This document shows, one piece after another, positions 48,489 to 57,645 of a stretch of DNA of 64,000 nucleotides. The first letter of the stretch is position 1; each line of letters starts with the position of its first letter. The notes under the pieces are model-generated. The model worked only from the letters and a program-made list of their open reading frames with translations, was not told the DNA's origin and made no database searches. The position numbers and the translations under genes were made by a program. The DNA comes from Anaerolineae bacterium (GTDB taxonomy: Bacteria > Chloroflexota > Anaerolineae > Aggregatilineales > UBA2796), in contig JAHBVK010000011.1 in assembly GCA_019637555.1 (NCBI GenBank), positions 59,877 through 123,876 on the forward strand, read 5' to 3'.

Positions 48489-49517
48489 CTACGCTTCCAC
48501 CTTGACGCGCTTTCCAACTGCCGCCGACTCCACTGCGGCAAAGACCATCGCTAGACTCTTGATATTGTCGTGGCATTCGCACAGCGGCGTGGTGTTGGTC
48601 TTGAGCGCCCGCAGGAATTCCTGCAGCGCACCAGCGACGCCAGTCTCGAATGACCAAGACTGCGCGGGCGTTGCCTTGAACTGCGTCATCGGCTGGAAGA
48701 ACGAGCCGCCTGTTCCATGACTATCGCCAGTGATCACGTCCGCGACGATCTCTTGATCGCCATCCCAAGTGGCGCTGCCATGCCGACCAACCGCCCGCCA
48801 CTGCGCTTCCCAAGGCGTATGACGCCCATCACTGCTCCAACTACCGCGATAATCGAAGCGCTGTCCGCCTGTCATTTCGAACATGGCGACGGCACTGGCA
48901 TCATTCAGCCACCAACTCCATGAAGTATTGAAAGTCTCGCAGTACACCGATACCGCGTCGGCGCTGCTGATGAAGCGTGCCGCATCGAAGGTATGGATCG
49001 CCATATCGATCAGCAGCGGGCTGGGCATGGTCAGGCGGAAACCATCGGCATGTGCGCCGATGTAAAAATCAGTATTCAAAATCTCCGGAACGCCGATATT
49101 GGTCAGCAGCGCACGGAAAGCACGAATACGCGGATCGAAGCGGCGGTTCTGACTGATCATATGCAGCTTGCCAGTGCGTTCCGCCGCTGCCACGATCTGC
49201 CGCGCGTGTTCCATCGAATCTGCCATCGGCTTCTCACCGATCACGGGCAAGCCAGCCTCTAGCGCTTCGATCACCAGTGTGTGATGGACATCGGGTGGCG
49301 TCACATTGACCATGAAATCTGGCTTCAGTTCGGCGATCATGCGGCTCATTTCCATACCTGCACCGACGCCGACCAATTTCAATTCGTCTATCGCTTTCGC
49401 CGCTGCATCGGGGACGACATCCGCCCAACCGACAAGCTGCACATCGGGATTAGCACTCAGCACGCGCGCCCACGCTCTGCCCATGCTGCCAGCGCCAACC
49501 AGTAATGCCTTTAACAT
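48489..49517 (-). CDS. Gfo/Idh/MocA family oxidoreductase
   Basis: 342 residues. KALLVGAGSMGRAWARVLSANPDVQLVGWADVVP gives the Rossmann GxGxxG. FMVNVTPPDVHHTLVIEALEAGLPVIGEKPMADSMEHARQIV holds the family EKP motif. RRFDPRIRAFRALL and a C-terminal sheet domain with HTFDAARF follow. Probable NAD(P)-dependent sugar dehydrogenase; substrate unknown. Only distantly similar to the oxidoreductase at 12544. Confidence 0.9.
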   Translation of the reverse strand: MLKALLVGAGSMGRAWARVLSANPDVQLVGWADVVPDAAAKAIDELKLVGVGAGMEMSRMIAELKPDFMVNVTPPDVHHTLVIEALEAGLPVIGEKPMADSMEHARQIVAAAERTGKLHMISQNRRFDPRIRAFRALLTNIGVPEILNTDFYIGAHADGFRLTMPSPLLIDMAIHTFDAARFISSADAVSVYCETFNTSWSWWLNDASAVAMFEMTGGQRFDYRGSWSSDGRHTPWEAQWRAVGRHGSATWDGDQEIVADVITGDSHGTGGSFFQPMTQFKATPAQSWSFETGVAGALQEFLRALKTNTTPLCECHDNIKSLAMVFAAVESAAVGKRVKVEA

Positions 49518-49624
49518 CCTTCTTCTTTTTTCCTTCTTTACAGGTTATGAATTGAATTTATCACCTCTCATGATACAGTGAATTTGTCGACTTGACCGCT
49601 ACTTGATAAGTGGGATGTAGAACA

Positions 49625-50257
49625 ATGGCAACGCAACAATTGGCTTTCGAGCGTGGTGGTGAGAAACGTGTCGAACTCTCATGGGATTTCAACTGGCGCA
49701 ATTTCACCATTAAGCTGGACAATCAGTTGATCGGCACGATTGAAGGTGGCATGAAAGCGATCAAGGAAGGGCGCGACTTTACGCTTCCCGATGGCTCGAC
49801 TTTACATGTCGGACTCAAACCGTTGTCAAGTGGGGTTTCTGCCTTGGCGGTGATGCATAATGGCAAGGTGCTGCCCGGTAGCGCGGCTGATCCGGTGCGC
49901 AGACTGCGGAACGCCTACTGGATTATCTACATACTGGCAGCGACGATTCTCATCGTCGGTTTGGGGTCGCTGTTTTCCGGTACACCGGATACCACAAGTT
50001 GGATCATATTTGGCGCAGGATTAGTGCTCCTCGCGCTGGGCTATTTCACTGCTCAACGATCAACGGTGGCGCTGTTGGCGGCTATCCTCTTGCTACTGGC
50101 GGGAGCGATCTACGGTTTTTATGATGCGGTGGCGATGGCATCTCAAGTACAAATTCCCGCCATCATCCGTGTACTCGGCGCACTCAGCACGCTGTATTTT
50201 CTATGGCTAGGACTTGGCGCCATCAAGGAATTGAAACAAGAAGAAACAGGAGCCTAA
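49625..50257 (+). CDS. Membrane protein of unknown function
   Basis: 210 residues. A soluble beta-rich N-terminal half (VELSWDFNWRNFTIKLDNQLIGTIEGGMKAIKEGRDFTLPDGSTLHVGL) is followed by four membrane helices (IIYILAATILIVGLGSLF; IIFGAGLVLLALGYF; VALLAAILLLLAGAIYGFY; VLGALSTLYFLWLGLG). No named family recognised. TG-A-TACAGT (49571-49579) is a possible extended -10. Confidence 0.72.
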   Translation: MATQQLAFERGGEKRVELSWDFNWRNFTIKLDNQLIGTIEGGMKAIKEGRDFTLPDGSTLHVGLKPLSSGVSALAVMHNGKVLPGSAADPVRRLRNAYWIIYILAATILIVGLGSLFSGTPDTTSWIIFGAGLVLLALGYFTAQRSTVALLAAILLLLAGAIYGFYDAVAMASQVQIPAIIRVLGALSTLYFLWLGLGAIKELKQEETGA

Positions 50258-50612
50258 GGCGGGCGCTGCACGACAGCTTTAAGTACCTCATCTTGCTGGC
50301 GACGCACTAACCGCTTATCGGTTAGAGCCAAGCGCCTGAAGTTGGCAGGGGATACAGGGCGGTTTCAGGCGCTTGGTTAGACAAATCGGCGGGAGGGTTG
50401 GAGAACGGTTAGTGGCGATCTGAGCGTAATTCGTCGAGCTAGAGACCTCTGTAACCGATACTCATAACAACAGTTTTGGCGGCTAGATGCCTGTGGCTAA
50501 AGCCAGCAGGCTTAATATGAATATCGGTAACGGTGGATTGGACGCTGCACCATTGGCAAATTTGCGGCGTTTGAGTCGCACCGCAAGGAGCGCATTATCA
50601 TGCGTTTCTTAT
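50258..50612. repeat. Intergenic region with several inverted repeats
   Basis: No gene seen. It holds CTAACCG-CTTAT-CGGTTAG (50307-50325), 13-bp perfect arms CCAAGCGCCTGAA / TTCAGGCGCTTGG (50328-50340 and 50364-50376), and an imperfect palindrome around GGCTAAAGCC (50489-50511). The CTAACC at 50307 can also pair with GGTTAG at 50375, so the first two can fold alternatively. Confidence 0.6.
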
Positions 50613-50678
50613 TCACTCGTGATTCTTCATCTCCTTGACCTTCGCCACCGCCGGATCAATCACCTTCTCCGCCAATGA
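50613..50678 (-). pseudogene. In-frame coding-like tail after the TIR gene stop codon
   Basis: Directly after the TAA of the TIR gene, in the same frame, 21 sense codons read SLAEKVIDPAVAKVKEMKNHE before a TGA. Composition and codon choice are those of a real gene. It is either a lost C-terminus of the TIR protein or the 3' end of another gene. Confidence 0.45.
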
Positions 50679-51758
50679 TTACTGCTTCGGCTTAAGTTTC
50701 GGTATAGGTGGAGGCAAATTACCGCCATCCGTCTTGAGCGCCTTGATCAGCGACCGCACCGCCACCTCAAACGCGTCGTGCTCCTTCCATTTCGTCATAT
50801 TAGCAACGAACCGCTGTTTGATCTCATCAGCAATCCAGCCCTCGCACTGCTCACCAAATAGATAGCCGTCAATGTTTACTGGGATGAGCAGCACCTCGTT
50901 GTAGTCCTCCTCCTTACGCATCATGCGCTCGAATTCCTTCTCCACCCACCAGCTTTTCAGCGCCGTTTCTGAGCAGCACAGCAGCACCTTGTCGTATGTA
51001 CGAATTGCTTGGTAGATGGTAGGATGCAGACGATCTCCCGGCTTGAGTTGATGTTCATCAAACCAACAGCGGATGCCTTGCCCTTGCAGCGTATCGTACA
51101 GTAACTGCGCGAATGACTTATCGGCGTGGCTATAGCTGATGAAGCAGGAGTAGAACTCAATGGCTTTTGGCGCCATGTAGGGAAGGTATTCGATTACGAT
51201 GTCGGATAAGCCGACGCCGCGTAGAAACACTTCAGGGATGTTGCCGTTGGATTCGAAGTAGACATTTAGATCAAAGGAGCTTGGTCCTCTGTGGATGACA
51301 GTCTCCAATCCTGTGACAAATTCAAGTGACAGTGACGAAAAAACTGTGCCGAAACAATACATGTTGAAAACAGATGTTTGTTCAAAGATAGCGCCTCTCA
51401 AATTGGCATTTGTGAGGTCTGCCCCACTGAGATCAGCGCCGTTCAGTTTAGCATTTATCAGAATGGCGGTACTCAAATCCGCGTGACTTAGGTCGGTGCC
51501 TCGCAAATCTGCTTTATGCAGATTTGTTTCAATGAGTCCTGCGCCACATAAATCCGCAGTCCGCAAATCGGCACTACGCATGTTAATAGTGTTCAGATCA
51601 ACATTGCGCAGATCGGCTCCCCGCAAGTCAGCATGGCTCAGATCGGGGACAAGCTGGGGATTTTCCTGTCTCCAAGTCTTCCACTTCTTCACACCCGACT
51701 TTAGAATCCGCACATGTTCTTCGTTCGCCACCCGACACCCCCGCAACGCTACGCTCAA
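50679..51758 (-). CDS. Pentapeptide-repeat and TIR domain protein
   Basis: Up to 359 residues (numbering from the longest frame, TTG start; a GTG at 51731 preceded by GGGGGTG is a likely alternative). Residues 38-125 are A(D/N)LxxADL pentapeptide repeats forming a beta-helix. Residues 201-345 are a TIR domain: FISYSHADKSFAQLLYDTL, GIRCWFDEHQLKPGD, and KSWWVEKEFERMM, where Glu275 fits the NADase catalytic position. TIR proteins act in NAD-depleting immunity or as scaffolds in bacteria; no partner defence gene is adjacent. It lies alone between inverted repeats and an empty stretch, which hints at transfer. Confidence 0.9.
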   Translation of the reverse strand: MSVALRGCRVANEEHVRILKSGVKKWKTWRQENPQLVPDLSHADLRGADLRNVDLNTINMRSADLRTADLCGAGLIETNLHKADLRGTDLSHADLSTAILINAKLNGADLSGADLTNANLRGAIFEQTSVFNMYCFGTVFSSLSLEFVTGLETVIHRGPSSFDLNVYFESNGNIPEVFLRGVGLSDIVIEYLPYMAPKAIEFYSCFISYSHADKSFAQLLYDTLQGQGIRCWFDEHQLKPGDRLHPTIYQAIRTYDKVLLCCSETALKSWWVEKEFERMMRKEEDYNEVLLIPVNIDGYLFGEQCEGWIADEIKQRFVANMTKWKEHDAFEVAVRSLIKALKTDGGNLPPPIPKLKPKQ

Positions 51759-52113
51759 TAACGTATTTCAGCATAGCATTAAGCGCTGAATCCGCGCAAC
51801 GGGAGTACACGGCAAGACTCTCAATTAATTGGCTGTAGATTCGAGTCCGACGGCGTCACAAACAGAACCGCATTATTGCGCGGATTTTTGTCGCGGTGGA
51901 AGTTCGAGCGTTACTATGGAAACGGCGTTGCACACGAAAGACGCATTGCTCGTATCACATTGCGGGGATATCGCTGCCCACGGTACTGCTGTGCGGTGTC
52001 GCCATTCGCAGCGGTAAGACGAAACCTGCGCCAGCGTTCCTCCCTGAAATCTGAAAGCCCGGAGATCTACAGACTCTACCGTTATTGGGGAGAAGGGATG
52101 TTGAGGAGTGCTT
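51759..52113. other. Intergenic region without recognised features
   Basis: 355 bp between the TIR gene and the hydrolase gene. I see no coherent reading frame, repeat or terminator. GAGGAG at its right end is the ribosome-binding site of the hydrolase. Confidence 0.4.
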
Positions 52114-52905
52114 ATGACTGAACCCAACATAGATCGTCCATACACTAAAGCCGTCATTGATCAGATTCCGGTAATCTGGCAGGAACCGGAGCAGCGGCGT
52201 GCGGGCGCGAATTTCGTACTGCTGATCAATGGCTTCACAGGTACTAAAGAGGAAATGCTGCCGCGACTGCGCGATCTGGCGGCACGGGGTTTTGTGGCGG
52301 CGGCGATGGATGCATGGCAGCATGGTGAGCGCGGCACGGAAGAACGTGCCGATCTGTGGAAGCGGGTGTTCAGTAATTTCCGCAGGCACATGTGGTCGAT
52401 CATCGGCAACACGACGCTGGATGTGCTGCGGGTGATCGATTGGGCGATCACGGAACTAGGAGTAAGCAACGAGATTTATATGGGTGGGCTGTCGATGGGC
52501 GGGGATATTGCTGTCGCCGCCGCTGGAATCGACAAGCGGATCAGCCGCGTTGGCGCTGTCGTTGCCACTTCCGACTGGCTGCGGCTTGGAATGCGCGAGA
52601 TCGATCATCCTGAAGTGGAGATACCAACTGGTACGCCTGACGCCTATGCACAGTTTTTCTACGATCAGCTGAATCCGCAGACGCATCTGGATCATTACGC
52701 TCATGCACCGGCGATCCTATTCGAGTGCGCGGGAGATGATACGCATGTACCCCCTGACGGCGCATTGCGCTTTCAAGCCGAGTTTCGTGATCGTTTTCCG
52801 TCAAAAGCTGATCGCATTAAGGTCAATTTGGTGCCCAACAAAGGGCATATGGATGCGCGAGAACCGATATTCTGGCAGGATTGCTTGGATTGGTTTACTC
52901 GATAG
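52114..52905 (+). CDS. Alpha/beta hydrolase
   Basis: 263 residues. The core FVLLINGFTGTKEEMLPRLRDLAARGFVAAAMDAWQHGER is followed by the nucleophile elbow GGLSMGGDIAVAAA (Ser). A probable acid lies in ECAGDDTHVPPDGALRF and the late His in VPNKGHMDAREPI. This layout is like prolyl-oligopeptidase- or dienelactone-type esterases. Substrate unknown. The ATG has GAGGAG 5 nt upstream. Confidence 0.88.
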   Translation: MTEPNIDRPYTKAVIDQIPVIWQEPEQRRAGANFVLLINGFTGTKEEMLPRLRDLAARGFVAAAMDAWQHGERGTEERADLWKRVFSNFRRHMWSIIGNTTLDVLRVIDWAITELGVSNEIYMGGLSMGGDIAVAAAGIDKRISRVGAVVATSDWLRLGMREIDHPEVEIPTGTPDAYAQFFYDQLNPQTHLDHYAHAPAILFECAGDDTHVPPDGALRFQAEFRDRFPSKADRIKVNLVPNKGHMDAREPIFWQDCLDWFTR

Positions 52906-52929
52906 TGGTTTGTGAAATCAGATGGATTC

Positions 52930-52964
52930 AAAAAAAGGAGGTAGAGCATTTGCCCCACCTCCCT
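52930..52964 (-). terminator. Terminator of the MFS gene
   Basis: Minus-strand GGAGGT / ACCTCC stem with a 14-nt loop (52937-52962), then a run of seven T. With AAAGG / CCTTT outside, it may also act for the convergent hydrolase gene. Confidence 0.85.
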
Positions 52965-52970
52965 TTGATT

Positions 52971-54599
52971 CTAGTCGCCCACCTGAGCGTCGGTGAGTTT
53001 GCCTAGCGTTGGACGCGGTTCTAGAGCCATTGGTTCTGCTTGTTCCTGCGCTTCGCTGTGAGCGCTGATGTGGCGGAGCAGGATAGCTACCAGAATGGCG
53101 AGAACCGTGAAGCCGATAGTGCCAATGGTTGAGGTGAGATGCAGTCCGTCCACAAACGACTCGCGGGCGACCTGCAATAACGCCGTGCCGAGCTGATCGG
53201 AGAGCTGTCCGGCAACTACTGCCGCGCCGCCGAGCGTATCTCGCGCCGACTGCACTAGTTCCGCCGGAACACCCGCTGGCATTGCCGCTACCACCTCACT
53301 GCGATAGACTGCCATGCCAAGCGTGCCGAGCACCGCGATGCCCAATGCGCCGCCGAATTCCGCGCCCGTCTCTGAGATCGCGGATGCTGCGCCCGCGCGT
53401 TCAGGAGGCGCATTACCCACCACCAGATCGGCGGTGAGCGTGAAGGTCAACCCGAAGCCAAAGGAGATGATCGCCCATGCTGCCACGACAGTGAATAGTG
53501 AACTAACGCCTACTTGAGTGAGCATTCCTAGCCCAACCGCTGCTAGCGCTAATCCGCCGGAGATGACCAATGCCGGACGGAAGCGACGTACCAGCCGAGG
53601 TGCAAGATTCGCACCAATGATATTGGTCACAGCGCCGGGTACTGCCCAGAAACCCGCCTCCAATGGCGACAAGCCGAGCACCAGTTGCAAATACTGAGCG
53701 ATGAACAGGAAGGTGCCGAAGACCAGAAAGATGCCAAAAGTATAGGTGATCAGCGAGGTGCTGACCGCGCGGATCCGGAACAGCCGCAGATCGATCAGCG
53801 GGTTTTCCAGTGTGCGCTGCCGCTGCACGAACAAGACGCCCGTGCTTAAGCCCACCACGATAGAGGCGACTGGCAGCACGCCAATGCCATCCTGTGCGAT
53901 CTGCTTGAGTCCGAAGATCACCAGCAGCACCGCAGTGAGGGACATGATCGCGCTGATCAGGTCAAACTTGCCGGGATTGGGATCTCGGTATTCAGGGAGC
54001 AATCTTGGTCCGACAAGCAGCAAGAGTGCCATCACGGGAACACCGAGCAGGAAGACCGATCCCCACCAGAAGTATTGCAGCAGCAAACCACCTACCAATG
54101 GTCCAACGGCACTACCAACGGAGAATCCGGATACCCAGATCCCGATGGCGACGGTGCGTTCTGCCGGATCAAGGAACATATTGCGGATCAGCGACATCGT
54201 GGAGGGCATCAGCGTTGCGCCAGCAATCCCCAAGATGGCGCGACTGGCGATGAGCATCCCCGCGCTGTTGGAGAAGGCAGCAAGTATGGAGGCTAATCCG
54301 AAGGCACCAGCCCCGATCATGAGTAACTTACGACGTCCGATGCGATCTCCCAAGGTACCCATCGTGATCAACGATCCGGCGATCATGAATCCGTAGATGT
54401 CTACGATCCAGAGCAATTGGGCGCTGGATGGCTGCAGGTCTTCGCTTAAGTGCGGTACGGCGAGATGCAGCACACTGACATCCATGACAATGAGCAGCGT
54501 GGGCAGCATCAGTACAGCGAGTCCGATCCAGTCACGGCGTGTGGCGCGACGAGGGGTTGCCGCCCTCACGGCGGCATCTTGGCTCTTGGTCTGTGTCAT
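52971..54599 (-). CDS. MFS drug exporter, DHA2 (EmrB/QacA) family
   Basis: About 542 residues with 14 predicted membrane helices. Proton-driven exporter. Seen: LLIVMDVSVLHLAVPHLSEDLQPSSAQLLWIVDIYGFMIAGSL, motif A GDRIGRRKLL, and motif C-like ISGFSVGSAVGPLVGGLL, typical of DHA2. The ATG at 54599 has GGAG 7 nt upstream. The promoter carries two inverted repeats, suggesting repressor control, but no regulator gene is adjacent. Confidence 0.92.
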   Translation of the reverse strand: MTQTKSQDAAVRAATPRRATRRDWIGLAVLMLPTLLIVMDVSVLHLAVPHLSEDLQPSSAQLLWIVDIYGFMIAGSLITMGTLGDRIGRRKLLMIGAGAFGLASILAAFSNSAGMLIASRAILGIAGATLMPSTMSLIRNMFLDPAERTVAIGIWVSGFSVGSAVGPLVGGLLLQYFWWGSVFLLGVPVMALLLLVGPRLLPEYRDPNPGKFDLISAIMSLTAVLLVIFGLKQIAQDGIGVLPVASIVVGLSTGVLFVQRQRTLENPLIDLRLFRIRAVSTSLITYTFGIFLVFGTFLFIAQYLQLVLGLSPLEAGFWAVPGAVTNIIGANLAPRLVRRFRPALVISGGLALAAVGLGMLTQVGVSSLFTVVAAWAIISFGFGLTFTLTADLVVGNAPPERAGAASAISETGAEFGGALGIAVLGTLGMAVYRSEVVAAMPAGVPAELVQSARDTLGGAAVVAGQLSDQLGTALLQVARESFVDGLHLTSTIGTIGFTVLAILVAILLRHISAHSEAQEQAEPMALEPRPTLGKLTDAQVGD

Positions 54600-54703
54600 G
54601 ACTACTCCATGCACATAGGTGCGAGACAGGTGATTCGCGTCGCGTGAGCAGCGGCGAGGGATGAACAGCGACTTATATTAGACGTTGGGAGATGGCACTA
54701 TAT

Positions 54704-54739
54704 TACGAAAATCGTAGAACGTCCGTTCAACTTCGTCAA
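54704..54739 (-). promoter_or_regulatory. Promoter with two operator-like palindromes for the MFS gene
   Basis: Minus strand TTGACG (54739-54734), 17-bp spacer, TACGAT (54716-54711). The spacer contains the perfect palindrome GAACG-TC-CGTTC (54717-54728), and TACGA-AAA-TCGTA (54704-54716) covers the -10. A repressor binding either site would block transcription. Confidence 0.55.
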
Positions 54740-54986
54740 TTATAGGATGTTTTCGGGGCGTTTGTTTGGAAACGACTGGTGTTTTGTCAAGAAATAGTAA
54801 TTTCTTATTAGAGTTCTGCGTGATCACTTGCGTTTTTAGGGAACTTGACTACACTTGCTCTGATAGAGGGTGCATTTCCCCGATGTAGCCCAACTGTAAT
54901 CGTGCGAACGCGACGAAAACTGTACTCCGCAATCCGCTTTTCACGAACATTGAAAGCAATTGAAAATCAAGGAATCTAAAGAGACT
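54740..54986. other. AT-rich intergenic region
   Basis: Together with the MFS promoter this forms a gene-free stretch of 387 bp. A small inverted repeat AGAAAT-AGTA-ATTTCT lies at 54790-54805. No gene or strong promoter recognised for the downstream small gene. Confidence 0.35.
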
Positions 54987-55220
54987 ATGCCAGTCAAGTC
55001 AACAATACGTCTACCCGAAATTTACATCAGAAACATGCAGCATCCTGATTTCAAACAGGTCTACATCACCCAAAAACCAACGGCGACCGCACGGCGCGTT
55101 CTCGTGACCAATGTCTGGTTCACGGAGGCGGAAGTGGTCTCGGTGGCGGATCATCCCGGTGAGAACATCGAAGAAATCTACGTCGAGAATCGAGAATCAC
55201 TGCCACCTCGCCTGCGCTAA
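54987..55220 (+). CDS. Small hypothetical protein
   Basis: 77 residues from MPVKSTIRLPEIYIRNM; a TTG at 54960 would add nine residues. Content is mixed strand and helix (DFKQVYITQKPTATARRVLVTNVWFTEAEVVSVADHPGENIEEIYVEN). No signal peptide, membrane segment or cysteines. AAAGAG precedes the ATG. Unrecognised; codon use is consistent with a real gene. Confidence 0.6.
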   Translation: MPVKSTIRLPEIYIRNMQHPDFKQVYITQKPTATARRVLVTNVWFTEAEVVSVADHPGENIEEIYVENRESLPPRLR

Positions 55221-55275
55221 ACTGCGTACCTAACGTTGCTCCACCCCTTACATCACCTAACAACACGCTGATTCA

Positions 55276-56433
55276 TTAGCGCAGCGCGTAGAGATCGTTG
55301 GCAGCGGTGACGAAATAGATCTGATCCTCGCTGATCGCTGGACCGTTGAAGATTTCGCCATCTGCCTCGAACTTCCAGACTTCCGCGCCCGTCGCTGCAT
55401 CTAGTGCATAGAAATAAGCCTTCGTCTGATCGGCGCTGGTGCTGCCATGTGCGCCAACGCCGAAGTAGAGGATGCCGTTGGCGAGAACAGCGTCGCTGGT
55501 GGCAGGTGCCTGCGCGTCGAACTTCCACATCTGTTCACCCGTTTTGGCATTGAAGGCGTAGAAGAATCCGGTGCGATTGCCAGCGTAGACGACGCCATCG
55601 TTAATCGTTGGCGCTGACCACGATCCGCGCGAAGTGACGCGATCCTTGAACGTCCAGACTTCCTCGCCAGTCGCAGCGTCCAGCGCGTGCAAGCTGTTCC
55701 TAGCATCTCCGGCGTAAACGGTGCCATCAGCGACGGCGAGAGGCATCCAGTCGGAGGACAGGCGGACGTTCCAGCGTTCATCGCCTGACGCGGCGTCCAA
55801 CGCATACAAGATGCTGCCCGCCGTGAAGTAGATCGAGTCACCTTCCGCCGCCGCAAACCAGAGGACTGCGCCGCGTTTATCGGCACGCCAACGCTCCTTG
55901 TGGCTAATCAGATCAACACTGTAGAGGACGCCGTTTTGATCGCCAAAGATCGCTGCACCGTCGTGGATCAGCGGTGCGGAGAGCCAGATCGGGCTGTCGG
56001 TGGCGAACAGCCATAACTGATCGCCCGTTCTAGCGTCGAGCGCGTATAGTCCCATCCTGCCCTCAACGATGCCTAAACCAGCATAAACAACGCCATCCGC
56101 ATAAGCGGGTGGTGAGGCGTTGCCACCAGCCTTGCTGAAATTCCACTGCTGATCACCTGTAGCGGCATCGAACGCCTTCAGTTCGCCGCGATTGGTGCCG
56201 ATGAACACGCTGCCAGCGGCATAGATGGGCGAGGAAAATCCGGCTTCACCGACGCTGCTTTTCCATGCCAAGCCCGTTAGTGTGGGGACGGCAGGCAGAT
56301 CGTAAACGCCCGTGCGTCCCGCCGATCCGCGATAGAGCAGCGTGGTGGTAGATTGTGCTTTAACGGGCGGGACTATTAAGGTGGCGATAAGGGCAAAGAG
56401 GAGTACGGAAAGGATAAATCGTGTGCGACTCAT
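55276..56433 (-). CDS. Secreted PQQ-like beta-propeller repeat protein
   Basis: 385 residues. Signal peptide (FILSVLLFALIATLIVPP, cleavage after VKA), then about seven to eight propeller blades, each with a YALDAATGxxxW-type motif (LKAFDAATGDQQW, LYALDARTGDQLW, LHALDAATGEEVW, FYAFNAKTGEQMW, FYALDAATGAEVW). It lacks obvious catalytic features of quinoprotein dehydrogenases, so it is probably a binding or scaffold propeller. Confidence 0.9.
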   Translation of the reverse strand: MSRTRFILSVLLFALIATLIVPPVKAQSTTTLLYRGSAGRTGVYDLPAVPTLTGLAWKSSVGEAGFSSPIYAAGSVFIGTNRGELKAFDAATGDQQWNFSKAGGNASPPAYADGVVYAGLGIVEGRMGLYALDARTGDQLWLFATDSPIWLSAPLIHDGAAIFGDQNGVLYSVDLISHKERWRADKRGAVLWFAAAEGDSIYFTAGSILYALDAASGDERWNVRLSSDWMPLAVADGTVYAGDARNSLHALDAATGEEVWTFKDRVTSRGSWSAPTINDGVVYAGNRTGFFYAFNAKTGEQMWKFDAQAPATSDAVLANGILYFGVGAHGSTSADQTKAYFYALDAATGAEVWKFEADGEIFNGPAISEDQIYFVTAANDLYALR

Positions 56434-56626
56434 GATGTATGGCTCCTACCGAAACTGTAGTGATCAGATCAGCGTTGCAGTCTGTTAGGTATTTGCCAGC
56501 ACAACACTATGGTGATTCTGTCCGGCGAAAAAGTCAAGCAACTCGGCTTACCCAAGCTCCGGTCATCGCGCTAAAATCGCCTATAAGTACGATGGTCGAA
56601 CGAATACATCAATGGAGACCTGACCT

Positions 56627-57541
56627 ATGCGTAGTCTATTGAAGGGTTGTTTGGTGCTCGCCGTGCTGCTCAGCATAGCAATCACACCGCGGCAGTCCTC
56701 GCTGGCGGCGACATGCCCTACCGATTCACTAACGAAAGGCTCTTACGCCCGCACACTGACTTCCGGCGGGTTAGAGCGCAGCTATCTACTGTACGTGCCG
56801 AAAGGTTATCAGGCGGATCAGGCAATGCCACTGGTGATCAGCGTCCACGGCTTCACCTCGAACGCGGAGCAGCAATCGGCATTTACGCGCTGGCATGTGC
56901 TGGCGGAAAAAGAGAATTTTCTGGTCGTCTATCCCAATGGAACTGGCATCCCTTCGCGCTGGAACGCCGGTCAGAGTCGCTTCATCGGCGCAAGCACGGT
57001 GGATGATGTGCAGTTCTTCCGCGACCTAATCGCCGAAGTGTCTGCCAATGTGTGCGTTGATCCGGCGCGTATCTTCGTCAACGGTTTATCCAATGGCGGC
57101 GGGATGAGCAACCGATTAGCGTGTCAGGCGAGCGATCTGGTGGCGGCGATTGGTGGCGTGGCAGGTGCTTATTCGCCTGTCGATTGCGAGATCACGCGCG
57201 CTGTGCCAGTGATCGCCTTTCACGGCACGACTGATCCGGTAGTGGATTTCGACGGTACCGCCGTTCAGGGTTTCCCTTCGATTAAGGAGTGGGCGAAGGA
57301 GTGGGCAGTGCGCGATGGCTGCGACCTGACTGCCGAGGCGATTGCAGGAAAAGGCGATGTCAGTGGCATCCGCTATGGTGGATGCAAAGACGACGCTGAA
57401 GTGATCCTGTACATTATTGACGGTGGCGGACATACATGGCCCGGTTCGTTCCCGATCCCGATTCTGGGCAAGACGACGCAAAATATCAATGCCACGGAAG
57501 TGATGTGGGAGTTCTATAAGCGCCATCCGATGCCAGAGTAA
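56627..57541 (+). CDS. Secreted PHB-depolymerase-family esterase (LpqC/feruloyl-esterase-like)
   Basis: 304 residues with a signal peptide (LKGCLVLAVLLSIAI). Alpha/beta hydrolase: RSYLLYVPKGYQADQAMPLVISVHGF, nucleophile GLSNGGGMSNRLAC, Asp in AFHGTTDPVVDF, and His in IIDGGGHTWPG. Six cysteines could form disulfides. Acts outside the cell on ester bonds of polymers or plant-type esters; the substrate is not certain. Confidence 0.9.
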   Translation: MRSLLKGCLVLAVLLSIAITPRQSSLAATCPTDSLTKGSYARTLTSGGLERSYLLYVPKGYQADQAMPLVISVHGFTSNAEQQSAFTRWHVLAEKENFLVVYPNGTGIPSRWNAGQSRFIGASTVDDVQFFRDLIAEVSANVCVDPARIFVNGLSNGGGMSNRLACQASDLVAAIGGVAGAYSPVDCEITRAVPVIAFHGTTDPVVDFDGTAVQGFPSIKEWAKEWAVRDGCDLTAEAIAGKGDVSGIRYGGCKDDAEVILYIIDGGGHTWPGSFPIPILGKTTQNINATEVMWEFYKRHPMPE

Positions 57542-57645
57542 AACGGATCACAGCGCAGTGCAGTAGTAGCGATCCCACTCAGCAAGATGCTCGTAGCGAT
57601 ATCCTCTCCGCTGGTAAAATCGTGGCTGGTGGAGAGGATATCTTT

